Shown here one piece after another: positions 26,101 to 36,392 of a DNA stretch of 64,000 nucleotides. A program made the position numbers and the translations under genes. Source of the DNA: Turbatrix aceti (lineage: Eukaryota; Nematoda; Chromadorea; Rhabditida; Panagrolaimidae); the NCBI GenBank assembly GCA_963969345.1, contig OZ017768.1, forward strand, positions 1,364,001 to 1,428,000, read 5' to 3'. Position 1 is the first letter of the stretch; every line of letters begins with the position of its first letter. The notes under the pieces were generated by a model. It was not told the DNA's origin. It did no database searches and saw nothing but the letters and a program-made list of their open reading frames with translations.

Positions 26101-29100
26101 GAGCGTAGTCGGCAACGCCGAAGACCACCTTCCAACGTGATCCATCGTAGTTGAAAATGATGGCACCAAGATATCGATTAGTGTATTTATCGTCGTATCA
26201 TTAGGTCCTCGGTGATACGTAGGAAATGTCGATCCCGGATGAACCATTCCCGAACGCGTGGATGATGGATGGTTGTACAGCGTCGATGCTGCCGTTGATA
26301 GACCATACGATGTTCCTGGCACTGCCGATGGCTCACTTGATGCCAGGATATTCATAGTCGTGATTGTGGGGTTGAGCACACGCGTCCTGTTTGCCTGGAT
26401 CGAGGCCAATGATCCCGAGGCATTGGACGCCAGAATTTCGATTATTTCTTCGTCCATGTCATCGTCGGTCGCTTCTTCACTGTTTAGGATTTCGGTGACC
26501 GTTGTGCCGAAAGCGGAGACCGCTTGTGCAAACATTCTGCAAATTTTAGGTTCAGGGAAGGGCGAACACGGTCAAAAATGTTCGCATTCATCTGTTTTTG
26601 TTCGCGAACAAACAAATAAGTAGAAAATGTTCGCGAGCAAAAAAAAACGGCTGTTTAGTTAGGGTTTGTTTATTTTCGGCCATTGAAAGGAAGAATGGAG
26701 TGAGCACTAACGAGGTAGGAGGAGTGGACGTACATAAAGGAAAACACAAAGTGTGTCCACCGCGTATTATTTGTAACTCAATTTTTAAAAATAGCGTGGA
26801 TTTTGCACGAACAAAAAAAACAAGGAGCATATTTGGTGATCAACAATAGGGTAATTGGTTGGTTGCGGAATGGCACGGGGAAATGATGTAAGACAAAAAC
26901 TTGCATACTACAAACCTGATGTGAGATCTGATAAGGAAATAGGCATTTTTTTAAAACACTAGAAAATACGATTTATGTATGTACATAAGATATTTAAATA
27001 AACGATGTTGGAAGTACACTCTCATGCACGGTGGCCTAACTAACCAGTTATTGGCTGTCTAAAAACTTTTTTATCATAGATTGTTTGTTTGTCATCATTA
27101 TAATGTTTTATGGTTGTTATATATGAAACGCAAAAGCTTTAGTTTCAGGTTACAAAAATTTTTACGTACTTCTTTTTTATTTTTTTTCTCGGTGATGTTC
27201 CCCACGGGCACAAGTTCAGTTGTACAGTAACACACGCGTAAACTGATAAGTTATTAGAACAGCGTAAAAAAACATAATAACAAACTTATAATTGCAAAAA
27301 AACATATCTGAGTGCCTCGAAAAACTTGTGTACTCCTAAATAGCACGGAAAAACAAAGCAGAATTTTACAAACAACCGAACATGTTCGGAAAAAAACGTA
27401 TCTTACGTATAATCTAGGATCTTATCAACTTTTTCTAATCTCACGTTGTCCACGTCTACGTCCACGCCATTTTGCAAAAAAAAAGTGTGTTAGCACATTA
27501 TAATATGATATTTGCAACGTTTTATAGTAGGCGTGCTCTAACTAGGGGGTCCCAAAAGATCTTCCCGCTCGATGTCATGGGAATTATTTTTTTAGAAACA
27601 CCATAAATAATAGAACACAATAAAAAAGTCTCAAACAACTTGTCTTGTGTCTTGCAAAGAAAAAAAATACAAGCAGTGTATGTAGCGTGTGATTGACGTA
27701 CGAGGGGGATAAATTTTGCAGATGCGCGTCTATGAGGTAGGTTACACGGATAAGAATAAGGAGACGGGGTTGGTACGTTAATCGCGTGACTTCTTCAACA
27801 ACGCCACCACGCACAACACACGAGGAGGAGGATTGTAGTAAGAGGAAACGGGAGGATTTGTGGTTTTAGTATTAAATAGATATATATGTATAATAATCAG
27901 CCGCTGGTCGCTGTCTTCGTCGACTTTCGCAAGGCGTTCGACTCGATCAGCTTTGATTCAATCTGGGCAGCGCTTGACTCCATCGGCGTGGATCCCGGCA
28001 TCACCGAACTGGTGCGATGGCTGTATGCAGCTGGAAACTCGGCAGTCAAAGTCGGCGACAGGACGGCGGAGTTCCAAACGCAGAAAGGAGTACGGCAAGG
28101 CGATACGCTGAGCCCGCTAATTTTCATCCTAGTTCTCCAACGAGCCCTTAACGCCGCACAGCTGACAGGCAGAGGCGTCAAGGTTGATGGTCAGCGGCTA
28201 GCGTATTTGGCATACGCTGACGACGTCGTTCTTTTCTCCCACACTGGCGAAGAACTTCAGGAAATGCTGTCGGATATGGCCATCGCCTGCAAAGACGTCG
28301 GACTGGAAGTCAACGTCAAGAAGACGCAGTGGATGGTACAGAAACGGCGGGATCAGCGACCTATCTCCTCCGGACTTCTCCTCAAGGACATCGAGGATGA
28401 TTTCGAGCTCTCCCTCCACGGCCTGGTTATCCAACGGGTGCAGTCGTTCATCTATCTAGGCCAAAAGATGCAGTGGCCGCGCAACCACGTCGTTGAGATA
28501 CGTAATCGCATCTCGACAGCAAGGTCCATCTACTACCGGAACTCAGATCTCCTGCGCTCCAAACGCACGCCAATGTACTTGAAGCGCCGCCTGATCCATG
28601 CCTGCATCTTGCCATCGGTGTTGTACGGCTGTGAAACCTGGGCGCTGACAGAAACGGCAAGATCTACGTTGCGCAATGCTCAACACCGAGTCGAACGAGC
28701 CATCCTCGGGCTGCGACGGTCTGACAAAGTCCGAAACAAAATCATCCGACGAAGAACAAAACTCAAAGACTGGGTGAAGGAAGCGGAACGCCGAAAATGG
28801 ACATACGCGCGAAAGCTCCTGGAGGCAGACGAAAACAGATGGGCCCGACGACTGACCTTGTGGATACCACAAGGAAAACGACCCGTGGGACACCCTTCCT
28901 TACGATGGGCCGATTCGCTCAACTCGGTGTTCAACAAGACGAAAAACAGACCACAACGACGAGGGGAAGAAGAAATCGCGACCAAAACGAATCGAGACAT
29001 TTACGCCTACGTGGACGTCATTTGTGCCTCCTAACATCTGGTCTAATGATAACTAACCACTGAGTAATGGTGAAATAATAATAAAAATAATAATATGTAT

Positions 29101-32100
29101 AATATTTTTCTGCATAGTCTGAAAAACGATGACGAGAGGGGGGTTAATCGGATAAGGTTTTATACTTTGTTTCTAGATAGAAATGATACATTTGTCATTC
29201 GTTTTATCAAATTTCATGTTTAATGATTGCACCGACGTAGGCAGTCCGGAAGTGGCGGATGATAGTTATTTTTTGTAATATGAGGAGTATAAAGTTTTAC
29301 TATTTACTCAATTTTGCGTTCGTAAAAGATGATGCGTCAGCTCGTAGACGTGTGTATGCGTAAAAAGTGTATCGTTTTTCGATGCAGCAATTTGTTATTG
29401 AAACATTAACGAAATAAGAACGATAATTGAATGTAACTTTAGTAAAAGTAATAAAGTTTCGAAAGAATGTGTTATTCACTTTGACCTGGAAAACCAAAAA
29501 GAACAACAAAAAGTGAATATTACTTTTAACGAAAGTCGCATTAATGTTCGTTTATTTGAAAAACTGTAATACTTTTTTTGTTCAATCAAATAATGTATCA
29601 CACTCGTTACACTTTTTTTCAAAATCATGTTTCAATTTCGCAACATAAGAAAAATGTTTCATTAAGATTTTCTAAATACGTAAATAATTTATCGAAAGCT
29701 ATCTAAAAATACAACAGGCCATCACGAATGTCATCTTTAAAGTTTCATGCATTTTAGATAGAATACCTATCATTTTTTTGTGTAGAGATCTCACAAGTGA
29801 TCAAAACATCCTTTTCCGCCTCTCGGTGACATTTTCGTAGTCATAAAAAAAACGTTAGTTTTTTTCGACACTTTTTAGTCGCATAAAATATGTATTTTAA
29901 AAGCTTAAGCGTTTGTGTAATTAATGAATTTTATTTTATATATTTATATCTGGTGTTTGAAATGTGAATTTTTTATACATAAATATATAGATTTCAACTT
30001 TTATTTATTTACAGAGCGTTTTTTTCTTTTCTACCAAGAATGTTTGGTTTTACAAAATGTGACCTGCACGGCGGTAACATTTTCAGTCGGATATGATGCA
30101 GGAAGGATATAAAATTTTTTCAAACATTCTTTGAATGGCTTTCATAAAAAAATTTTAATCTTCTACATATTTTGATTTTTAAAATGAAGCAAAAAAGAAA
30201 ACGGCGCGGTAGTGCCTGTGTCTAAAAGTCTGTTTTTTTCCAACGACCACAAAAACAAACGTAATTGCTAATTGGGGGCCGTAAAAAAGGTGCCGAAATT
30301 GCAGTTAAAAATTTGCAGGAATTGTTTGGGGGGAGCTAAAGCTGAACGCACAAAAAAAAACAGCGGCAGTCTTCGTTGGGGGGGGGGAGGGGTCTTGTTT
30401 GTGGATTTTTAGTCGTAGTTTGAAAAAAACATGAACTGGGTTTTATAAATAAATATTACGATGAAGTATTTTTACTATTTTTGGATTTTTTGATGGGAAA
30501 TTACCTGTGCGCTCGCAATTATAATAATTACTTGAAAATAAAAAAATACATAAAAACGTTTTTTTTAATTAAAAAAAATTAGCCATGATTTCTGAATTTA
30601 AAAAAAAGTGCAATAAAACTAGCGTAAAAAAGAGAAAAAAAAGTTGTTGTCAACAAAATTGGATAACGCGAAAAACAACGGCGTATGACGTTGTAAACAG
30701 AGGATAACACACACCGAGATGCTGGCTGACTGCCTGGCTGACATGTTGTAAAAGAAATAAAAACACATGTCAAAGTTTAATTTAATTGCACTTTTTTTTC
30801 ATTCAGGATTAAAAAATTGTTCACCTTTTTTCTAGCGTGGATCAATGTTTTTTTTTGGGTGCAGATTTTTTTCAGGGGTGGAAGTGAGAAAAACAACAGG
30901 GTGGGTTAGTGTAAGTTTATATTGCCTGTGGCAAAGGCGGAGGGTGGGGGGTGGCTAAAATAGGGATACAAGAAAAGTTTTTAAACTCGATAACGCATTG
31001 TGTGAACGAACAAGAACAACACGGCACACAGAGTGCAGGCCGGCAGGCTGGGGACACTGTGATGATGTTTGACGACGACGACGAAAACGACAAGACGGGA
31101 GGGGGGGGGCGAGGGGTTCAGGGATTGACTGACCTCACGCATTCCTATTCCCAGGCATCATTTACCCTCTAGGCATAGTGCGTAATCAGGGGGCAGGGTT
31201 TAAAAAAAGATTGGGGGCAAAAATTACAAAAACATTTTTTTTGAGGATCAATTTTTTTTTGGAATGACCGAAATTTTTATGACGTCATTTGATCACAAAA
31301 TAATCTAGAAATAACTTCCTAGACTTTTTGATTCAAGATTTGGTGACCCTGCCTGCACGTAAACCTGAAAGATGGATGACTTCTCCCTCACCTTTGACAA
31401 AAGCCATGTTCATGTCCGGGAACAGGGACAGTGGTATCTAGAAACTCTACCACGCAAGACAACAGGAAAAAGACAATGAATGACACTACCAACGTGAACG
31501 GAACGTAGAGCTAGTTAGTAGCTATAGCCGAGCTCCGTCATTGGTCTGGTCTGCTTTAGGTCGTCCATTGTTTCAACACGCCGCCGAGGACAGAGGAAAC
31601 TATGTATTAAGCTAGGGAAGGGACCGGAGGACATGTACACAAACAATGGAAGGCTTCAGGCTTGCGTTGATGACTGACTATAGGATAGGGTCGGGACGAC
31701 GGAAGAAATGAACTTGGACGGTTCAGTGGACGACAAAAAATGAGAAAAAGCAAAGAAAGAAAGGGTTTGGATTGGTAGAGTTCGTTAATTTTGAAGCTAG
31801 TTTGCAATAAAGGCTGGGTTTTTATGTTTGAATGGCCTCATGTTGGACTTGAACTGTCTGGATGACCTATATTTAGAGAAGGGTTCAAAAAGTCAACATT
31901 ACAGACACCAAACATTTTTTGTTTGATCGTAATTTTTTTGTTTAAAATTTTTTTACACACAAATAAACGTTTGCCAACCAAAAAAATTAATAGGAAAAAA
32001 AATTCCTGCAAAAAAATACACAATTTATTCAAAAATAAAAAAAAACATCACGTTTCCCAAAAAAAGTGTATAAAAGTCAGTCCTTGACTTCCGTTTACTC

Positions 32101-33819
32101 TGTACTTTATATTTTTTCCGCATAATGTACGGAAACACAATCACAATGAATAGCACCCTGAGTTTGCCTGTGCCGACAAATTCAGGGTGATGTGTCGTCT
32201 GGCGACCGTCTGACGCAGGAAAGAATGTATTCACTTTTTTTCGGTCAATTTGACGATTTTTGAAATTCAATTTGGTAAAAAAATGCATCCGCTTTTATGA
32301 ATATTGTTGTAGTATTTTTTGCAGATGGCAAAAATTGTACGATTGGTATAACTAGAAATGTGGAATTTTTTATTCAAGTGAATAATTTTTTGGGAGTTAT
32401 TTATTTTTGCAGGAAAATGGGAAAGGTTTTGCAGATGAAGAAAAAAATGGCCTTAGTTTGGCAATTTTTTTTTTCGAAAACCGGAAATAACTTTTTTATT
32501 GATTTTAAATGGAACGAAAAAAATTGCTTGCAGGTACGAAAAGCAAAAAAAATATTATTTAGGTTTTTGAATGTTTTAGAACTTTTTGAACGTTTTTTGG
32601 ATCAAGGTCCAGAGCATTAAATTAAGTAGAACCATCTTAGTCCATGGCTTTTATCGAGCTGTCAAACGCCAGGGTCAACATCAAAAAACAGCTTTAATAG
32701 CTCAACCCGTATGCATGTTCCCAGGAATGAATCACAAACGTCAAAGCAAATGGAAAGGATAAACAATGTGCTACGTAAAAGACGCGTGCATTTTTTGAGG
32801 TTTTTGAAAATCCTTTGACGGCACTTTTTCTGTTTAATCTTCACAAAAAAATATTGTTTTTGTACTAGTTCAAAAACGATAAATAGAATCGTACTTAAAA
32901 ATTAAGGTAAACAAGGATTAGTAAAATACAAAAAAAAAATCATATCACTCAACTTTTAAAAAAAAATTCTTTAGGAATGAAACTGAAATATGAATGGATG
33001 CATGAATGAATGAGTCGACTTCTATTTTTTTTCATTTGAGATGAAGGGGGCGGGGTAGGGTAGGAATTGCGTATGAAGTTCCAAAAAAAGACCTAACTCA
33101 TTACAACCGAACAAGTAAACCAAAAAACTTGTTCGGTTGTTTGGCTTTCTTGAATATTTTTAAATTCTGTTAGACTTTACAAAAAAACAAGAAAAAAAGG
33201 AGGAACAAGATTTTAGATACCATCACCGGTGAGTGAGTACCTCTAGTATTTTCTACTGTGACTGTGTGCGTGTTGTCTTCACTTGGAATGCCTACTTGGG
33301 TTGTTGTCTGGTCCCGGGGAGCCTAGCCTACTTTTGCATGCTGTCATTCCAAGTTAGGAGTCGCGAGCCTAAGGGCTCGTGTTGTGTTGTTGGACGTACT
33401 ACACATTTGCATAACTCACCGCTTAGGGTGTTTTATCGAAACTTTCGACGTTTATGCACATCACATGTTACCACAATTTTTTTTGTATGGTAATAAAATT
33501 TTTAAAAACGTGAGAAAAAAATTCTGCTGCGACAAAAAAATTGTTAAAAAAGGAGGGTTCGCAAAAAACTTGCATCACGTGATTATCGTCGATCACAAAC
33601 AAACTGATATATCATATAATTATCAACATCTTGCAGGCTCGCCTGAACGCAGCCCGCGCCGAGCAGCAGGCCATCGAACGCCAACTTCAGCAAGCCGCCC
33701 AGCAACAGCAATCTCCCCTCACCGGAGGCCAACCCGCTTTCCCGCCTACCTACGATGCGGCTCGTCGCTTCGTAGCCTCCAGCACGGCTCCCCGCGAAGA
33801 AGAAGACTACGACACGTAA
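20199..33819 (+). CDS. DR1: Dr1 / NC2-beta transcription repressor subunit
   Basis: Three exons: 20199-20409, 22845-23014 and 33637-33819; phases are 1 and 0, giving 187 residues (human 176). Exon 1 encodes the first part of the histone fold (LPQKGLNGIIKDVLPDVRIA, then DLINQACVEFIRHLSREAQ). Exon 2 has ALENLGFPPDF..VLEECK and RKKSRLDKCGIPEDQLLEMQ. Exon 3 has the alanine/glutamine-rich tail ARLNAARAEQQAIERQLQQ, ending in acidic EEEDYDT. Order and content match Dr1 throughout. Dr1 pairs with NC2-alpha (DRAP1) through the histone fold, binds TBP on DNA and blocks TFIIA/TFIIB entry in the nucleus. An acceptor (TTTTTTTTTGTAG, ending near 20161) lies about 38 bp before the ATG. Intron 1 is 2435 bp and intron 2 is 10622 bp, far longer than usual for nematodes, and both are filled with repeats and mobile elements. 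Confidence 0.93.
20878..21105 (+). repeat. GTAAC dispersed repeat, copy 6
   Basis: Forward copy in Dr1 intron 1: GAATGTTACTCCGACTATAA, GTGAATGTTACTTTTAGC, AAAGTAATAAAATAGCGAAA, TTCAGACTGCAAAAAC and GTAACGTTTTAGCG. Confidence 0.8.
22470..22575 (+). repeat. GTAAC dispersed repeat, copy 7
   Basis: Forward copy in Dr1 intron 1: AACAAAAGTAACAAAATTAA, AAAAGTAATAAAATAAATAG and ATGTTACTTCACATTTCG. Confidence 0.65.
23762..23828 (-). mobile_element. relic 3' end of the same LINE family (minus orientation)
   Basis: The complement of this stretch reads CCACTGAGTAATGGTGAAAT followed by AATAATAAT, the same as the 3' tail of the intact LINE at 29060-29092. Just inside, CCTAACAT is also shared with the region around the LINE stop codon. 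It is therefore either an extreme 5'-truncated insertion or a SINE that borrowed the LINE tail. Confidence 0.75.
23837..24143. mobile_element. 307-bp non-autonomous hAT-type transposon (MITE)
   Basis: Left end CAGGGTGGCGAAGCGGGAG; right end, read inward, CAGGGTGGCAAAATATCCCG. The first nine terminal bases are identical. The element is flanked by a perfect 8-bp direct repeat GAGTGAAT (23829-23836 and 24144-24151), the target-site duplication size of hAT elements. Near the left end is a palindromic GGGAGAATTTCTCC / GGAGATTCTCCC block. There is no transposase ORF. It sits in Dr1 intron 2. Confidence 0.85.
24144..24300 (+). repeat. GTAAC dispersed repeat, copy 8, split by the MITE
   Basis: Forward copy: GAATGTTACTCCGAGCAAAA, TGAAACAGCG, AGTGTTACTTCACTTTAGC, AAGTAACAAAGTAGCGGCG and AGTAATGTTTTAGCGCC. 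Part of the same copy probably lies left of the MITE (23806-23836), so the MITE landed inside it. Confidence 0.8.
25388..25408. repeat. poly-C run
   Basis: A run of about 14 C within the Dr1 intron, unusual in this AT-rich sequence. Confidence 0.8.
26079..26536 (-). CDS. unrecognised exon-like ORF nested antisense in Dr1 intron 2
   Basis: On the minus strand an acceptor TTTGCAG is followed at once by AATG, so the ATG is at 26535. An open frame of about 152 codons runs to a good donor, T|GTAAGA, at 26078. Base composition is much richer in G+C than the surrounding intron. The product has an acidic stretch (SEEATDDDMDEEIIEILASN) and is otherwise rich in S/T/P (SSEPSAVPGTSYGLSTAAST). I know no family for it, and no confident next exon was found. 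Without splicing it would stop at 26059. The opposite strand is also open for about 120 codons over 26258-26623, so the coding strand is not certain; the splice signals favour the minus strand. Confidence 0.4.
27886..29034 (+). CDS. non-LTR reverse transcriptase, C-terminal fragment
   Basis: Uninterrupted frame of 382 codons whose first few codons belong to the target-site duplication, so the annotated ATG is accidental. Motif A is VFVDFRKAFDSI (residues 10-21), motif B is KGVRQGDTLSPLIF (67-80), and the catalytic motif C is YADD at 110-113. The thumb and C-terminal part follow, with GLEVNVKKTQWMV, SFIYLGQKM, LPSVLYGCETWALT and KWTYARKLLEADENRW..GHPSLRW. This succession is typical of the RTE/BovB side of non-LTR elements. 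The endonuclease and the start of the RT are missing, so the copy cannot be autonomous. There is no frameshift or stop up to the natural end. Confidence 0.92.
   Translation: MYNNQPLVAVFVDFRKAFDSISFDSIWAALDSIGVDPGITELVRWLYAAGNSAVKVGDRTAEFQTQKGVRQGDTLSPLIFILVLQRALNAAQLTGRGVKVDGQRLAYLAYADDVVLFSHTGEELQEMLSDMAIACKDVGLEVNVKKTQWMVQKRRDQRPISSGLLLKDIEDDFELSLHGLVIQRVQSFIYLGQKMQWPRNHVVEIRNRISTARSIYYRNSDLLRSKRTPMYLKRRLIHACILPSVLYGCETWALTETARSTLRNAQHRVERAILGLRRSDKVRNKIIRRRTKLKDWVKEAERRKWTYARKLLEADENRWARRLTLWIPQGKRPVGHPSLRWADSLNSVFNKTKNRPQRRGEEEIATKTNRDIYAYVDVICAS
27896..29092 (+). mobile_element. 5'-truncated RTE-like LINE insertion
   Basis: About 1.2 kb of higher G+C sequence encoding the reverse-transcriptase C-terminal half, ending in an AATAATAATAAAAATAAT tail. 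A direct repeat ATGTATAATA lies immediately outside each end (27886-27895 and 29095-29104; two more bases, AT, also match before it). This is a target-site duplication from a recent insertion. The 5' end is cut just before RT motif A, as usual for incomplete reverse transcription. Confidence 0.92.
29425..29540 (+). repeat. GTAAC dispersed repeat, copy 9
   Basis: Forward copy in Dr1 intron 2: TTGAATGTAACTTTAGTAAA, GTGTTATTCACTTTGACCTG and AAAGTGAATATTACTTTTAA. Confidence 0.65.
31066..31110. repeat. (GAC)n and poly-G low-complexity patch
   Basis: GACGACGACGACG is followed shortly by a G-rich run, within the Dr1 intron. Confidence 0.75.
33103..33140. repeat. perfect foldback, 14-bp arms
   Basis: ACAACCGAACAAGT (33103-33116) and its exact complement ACTTGTTCGGTTGT (33127-33140) are separated by 10 nt. 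It lies about 500 bp before the last Dr1 exon. Confidence 0.75.
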
Positions 33820-34010
33820 ACTCATCAACTAACAAAAACGTGTGATCCTACGATTTGAATTTTTTGTCTCTTATTTACTGTCTGATCGATTCCTATTGAT
33901 GTGAAGGAATTTTTTGTTTCTTATGTACTTATTTATGGCTTTACTGTTTTTGAATATAAATGGAGGCGGAAAATTTTTTTTCGAATTTTTCAAAATTATT
34001 TGATCCATTT

Positions 34011-34083
34011 GTTTTCATGGTGCAACGATTAACGCGTCAGTTTATCGAGCTGAAGGTCGGGGGTTCGATTCCGTCCGTGATCA
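34011..34083 (+). tRNA. tRNA-like sequence, probably a decayed tRNA gene
   Basis: Exactly 73 nt can be laid on the tRNA cloverleaf. The A box is TGGTGCAACGATTAACGCG and the B box GGTTCGATTCC is perfect. The D stem pairs 3 of 4 (10-13/22-25). The anticodon stem is TCAGT/GCTGA with loop TTATCGA, giving a nominal ATC anticodon. The variable loop is 5 nt, and the T stem has one mismatch. The acceptor stem hardly pairs (GTTTTCA against CGTGATC). A T7 Pol III stop follows at 34088-34094. The broken acceptor stem and odd anticodon argue for a pseudogene or a tRNA-derived element. It lies between the convergent ends of Dr1 and UBAC2. Confidence 0.55.
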
Positions 34084-34684
34084 AAAGTTTTTTTACAACT
34101 TATTATGACTCAAAAAAGTGTTACAAGTTTTCTTTTTGCATGGAAAAATTTATCACAATTTTTATTACGGTATAGCAAAATTATAAGTGACACCAAAAAA
34201 AAGCTATCAAACTATAGTTTTTTTTTCAAAAGTGATACGTGCAAAAAAAGTATTGAAGGGGTGAATGGAAAGAAAAAAGAATATTTTATAGTGCAAAAAA
34301 TATGAGATCGAAGAAAAGCCGCCCGGGACGAGAAAAAATGAAGTGACGAAAACGACCGAAAACAAGGGACAACAAAAAGAAAAAAGGTTTGTTCCAAAAT
34401 AGCATATGTATTTTTAGATGATTAAAATTTTGACACCGACATGGGAGAAGCAAAAAATTGAGGGGAAACAATGAAGGAAGGCGACGAACCACGAACGCAG
34501 TCAGTTGCTTTTTTGTTTTAAGGAGCTCGGGGATTGTGGGTGGCAGCAGCCGCAGCACCAGTGGGGGTGTTTATGTATAAACAACCGTAACAGGAGTCAG
34601 TCGTAAACAGTCGAAACGAGGATACTCTAAAAGAAAATAGGACTGTTGGTGGTTTTTGGCATGACCAATAAAAATATTTTACCT

Positions 34685-35936
34685 TCACTCCGCCCGAAGC
34701 TGCTGCCTGAGCAGGAGGTCAGCAGCCACTTCCACGTTGTTCCCGGCTTCCATGAGTGCTGCCACCACGGCAGATCGATCTGTGAATCCCAGATCGTTGA
34801 CCAGGGTCTGGATCAGGTCTTCGGAAGGTGGTGGTGCGAATTGCCGAATTTCGGATCGAATAATTCGGCGCTCAGCTTCGTCTTCTTCTTCTATGCGCTG
34901 TCGCTCGAGAGTCGCAGCTATCGGGAGCACACGGACGCCCTTGGGTTCCAAAAAACCTTCAAAATCGTCGATCCACTTGAATACAACAGATGGCACGGTG
35001 ACAGGTAAAGGCGGGATGTAATCGATCAAAAACTTTCGATACAAAATACTGGCCGTGGCGCTGGGGAAGACGATGTGTGCTAAGCCATAGGGAGTGAACA
35101 GCTGAAATTTTTAGGTTTTTCAACACCCAAAAAACAAATTTTCCAAAACAAACCGAAATCAAAAAAATGAGCGCAATATGGTGCTCCGAAGCTGGAATGA
35201 GCTCAAAGACAAGCACGCTCGGCAGAGTGCTGACTTCGAAGAGCATCTGCACAAAGATGCCCACCAGCAATGAAAATGGAGTGGATATTCGAGGAGATCC
35301 CCAAATAACAGCACTACAGATGACGTCTAAAGCCGTTGCCGTTACCGTAACAAAGAGTGTAAATACCTAAAATTTTTTTTTTAATTTTCTGACTTGTATA
35401 AATTTTTTTAGTAAACATACAAAAAATTTGGCTGTTCCAAATCTCCGTTCAATAATTCGGAAAATGTAGATAAGCATAAGACACGCAAAATGCTCGTTCG
35501 CTGTGTATGGGATAATCAGACCGAGAACCTAGAAAAAATAATAAAAATTATTCGGAAGTCAAAATTTAAAAAAAATTACGAACCTGCCAGAGAGTATCGT
35601 ATTCTTCATGGTAGCTCGGATGAAAACCCGTTACGATACCAATAAATGAAATCGCAACCAGAGCGGCCCTATAATAGTTAACGTATAAATCCGGTTAATC
35701 TAATATATCTGAGATATATGTAGGATATATTCTTGCAAGTTGCATACATACATACATGCGAGATGTATCCAATGCGCAAGAAAATCCCTATCACCCCGTA
35801 AAACTCACCAAAGCTTGCACACCGGAGCTCCTCGGAATCCCCATGTCGGAAGAAATTTCAGCGAAGCATCAACAACCTCAGCAGTGGGTTGGGATACCTC
35901 AGTCGTGGGTTGTGGTGGCGTGATGTCGCTAGCCAT
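34685..35936 (-). CDS. UBAC2: UBAC2 homologue: rhomboid-like ER membrane protein with UBA domain
   Basis: Five exons: 35936-35809, 35668-35584, 35528-35421, 35366-35154 and 35101-34685. All are GT..AG with consistent phase, giving 316 residues (human 344). The rhomboid-like membrane part shows FRGAPVCKLWAALVAISFIG near residue 35, then LMLIYIFRIIERRFGTAKFF, which matches the human YNFRIFERRYGSRKFASF block. Further membrane segments follow in exons 4 and 5. The last about 45 residues form a UBA domain (DLIQTLVNDLGFTDRSAVVA, then LMEAGNNVEVAADLLL). Catalytic rhomboid Ser/His are not evident, as expected for this pseudoprotease. The human protein resides in the ER and binds ubiquitin-linked ERAD and lipid-droplet factors; the same role here is inferred. 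It is convergent with Dr1 and divergent from the SKICH gene. Confidence 0.9.
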
Positions 35937-36241
35937 GGTCAGAAATAAACAAACCCTTGATACAGGTCGGTTACGATGACAAATTTGCTAACAAAATACT
36001 CGTCTCGTGAAGAGTATTGTCATGAAGAGTTGTCATGGATGAAAACAAAGCAAAGACGACGACGGATTATAAAAACGAGTTTTATCGGTGTTGAATTTGT
36101 GGAAATTGCATAGATGTCAACTTGCAAGGTTTGTCGGGTGTTGCGCGCACTTTGCCAAGAGTTGGCGCATTTGAGAACTTTCGGTTGGGAACTTTGGATA
36201 AAAGCCCTCAAATCTCTATATTTTTTTATTTTATTTCGCAC

Positions 36242-36266
36242 GCCATCGCACTACTCGTGCGATGGC
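36242..36266. repeat. GC-rich perfect foldback, 10-bp arms
   Basis: GCCATCGCAC, loop TACTC, GTGCGATGGC. It lies about 300 bp upstream of the UBAC2 start, in an otherwise AT-rich spacer. Confidence 0.8.
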
Positions 36267-36368
36267 TTATTTTGAGATCTCCGTAACAATATAAGCTATA
36301 CATACATTTTAGAATACAATATATTTGGTACACATGTGTTCCATATACTGTAACATTATATAATGTAC

Positions 36369-36392
36369 GTATAGTGTATACATACACTATAC
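36369..36392. repeat. TA-rich palindrome
   Basis: GTATAGTGTA and TACACTATAC flank 4 nt. It is part of a TATA-rich region. Confidence 0.7.
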
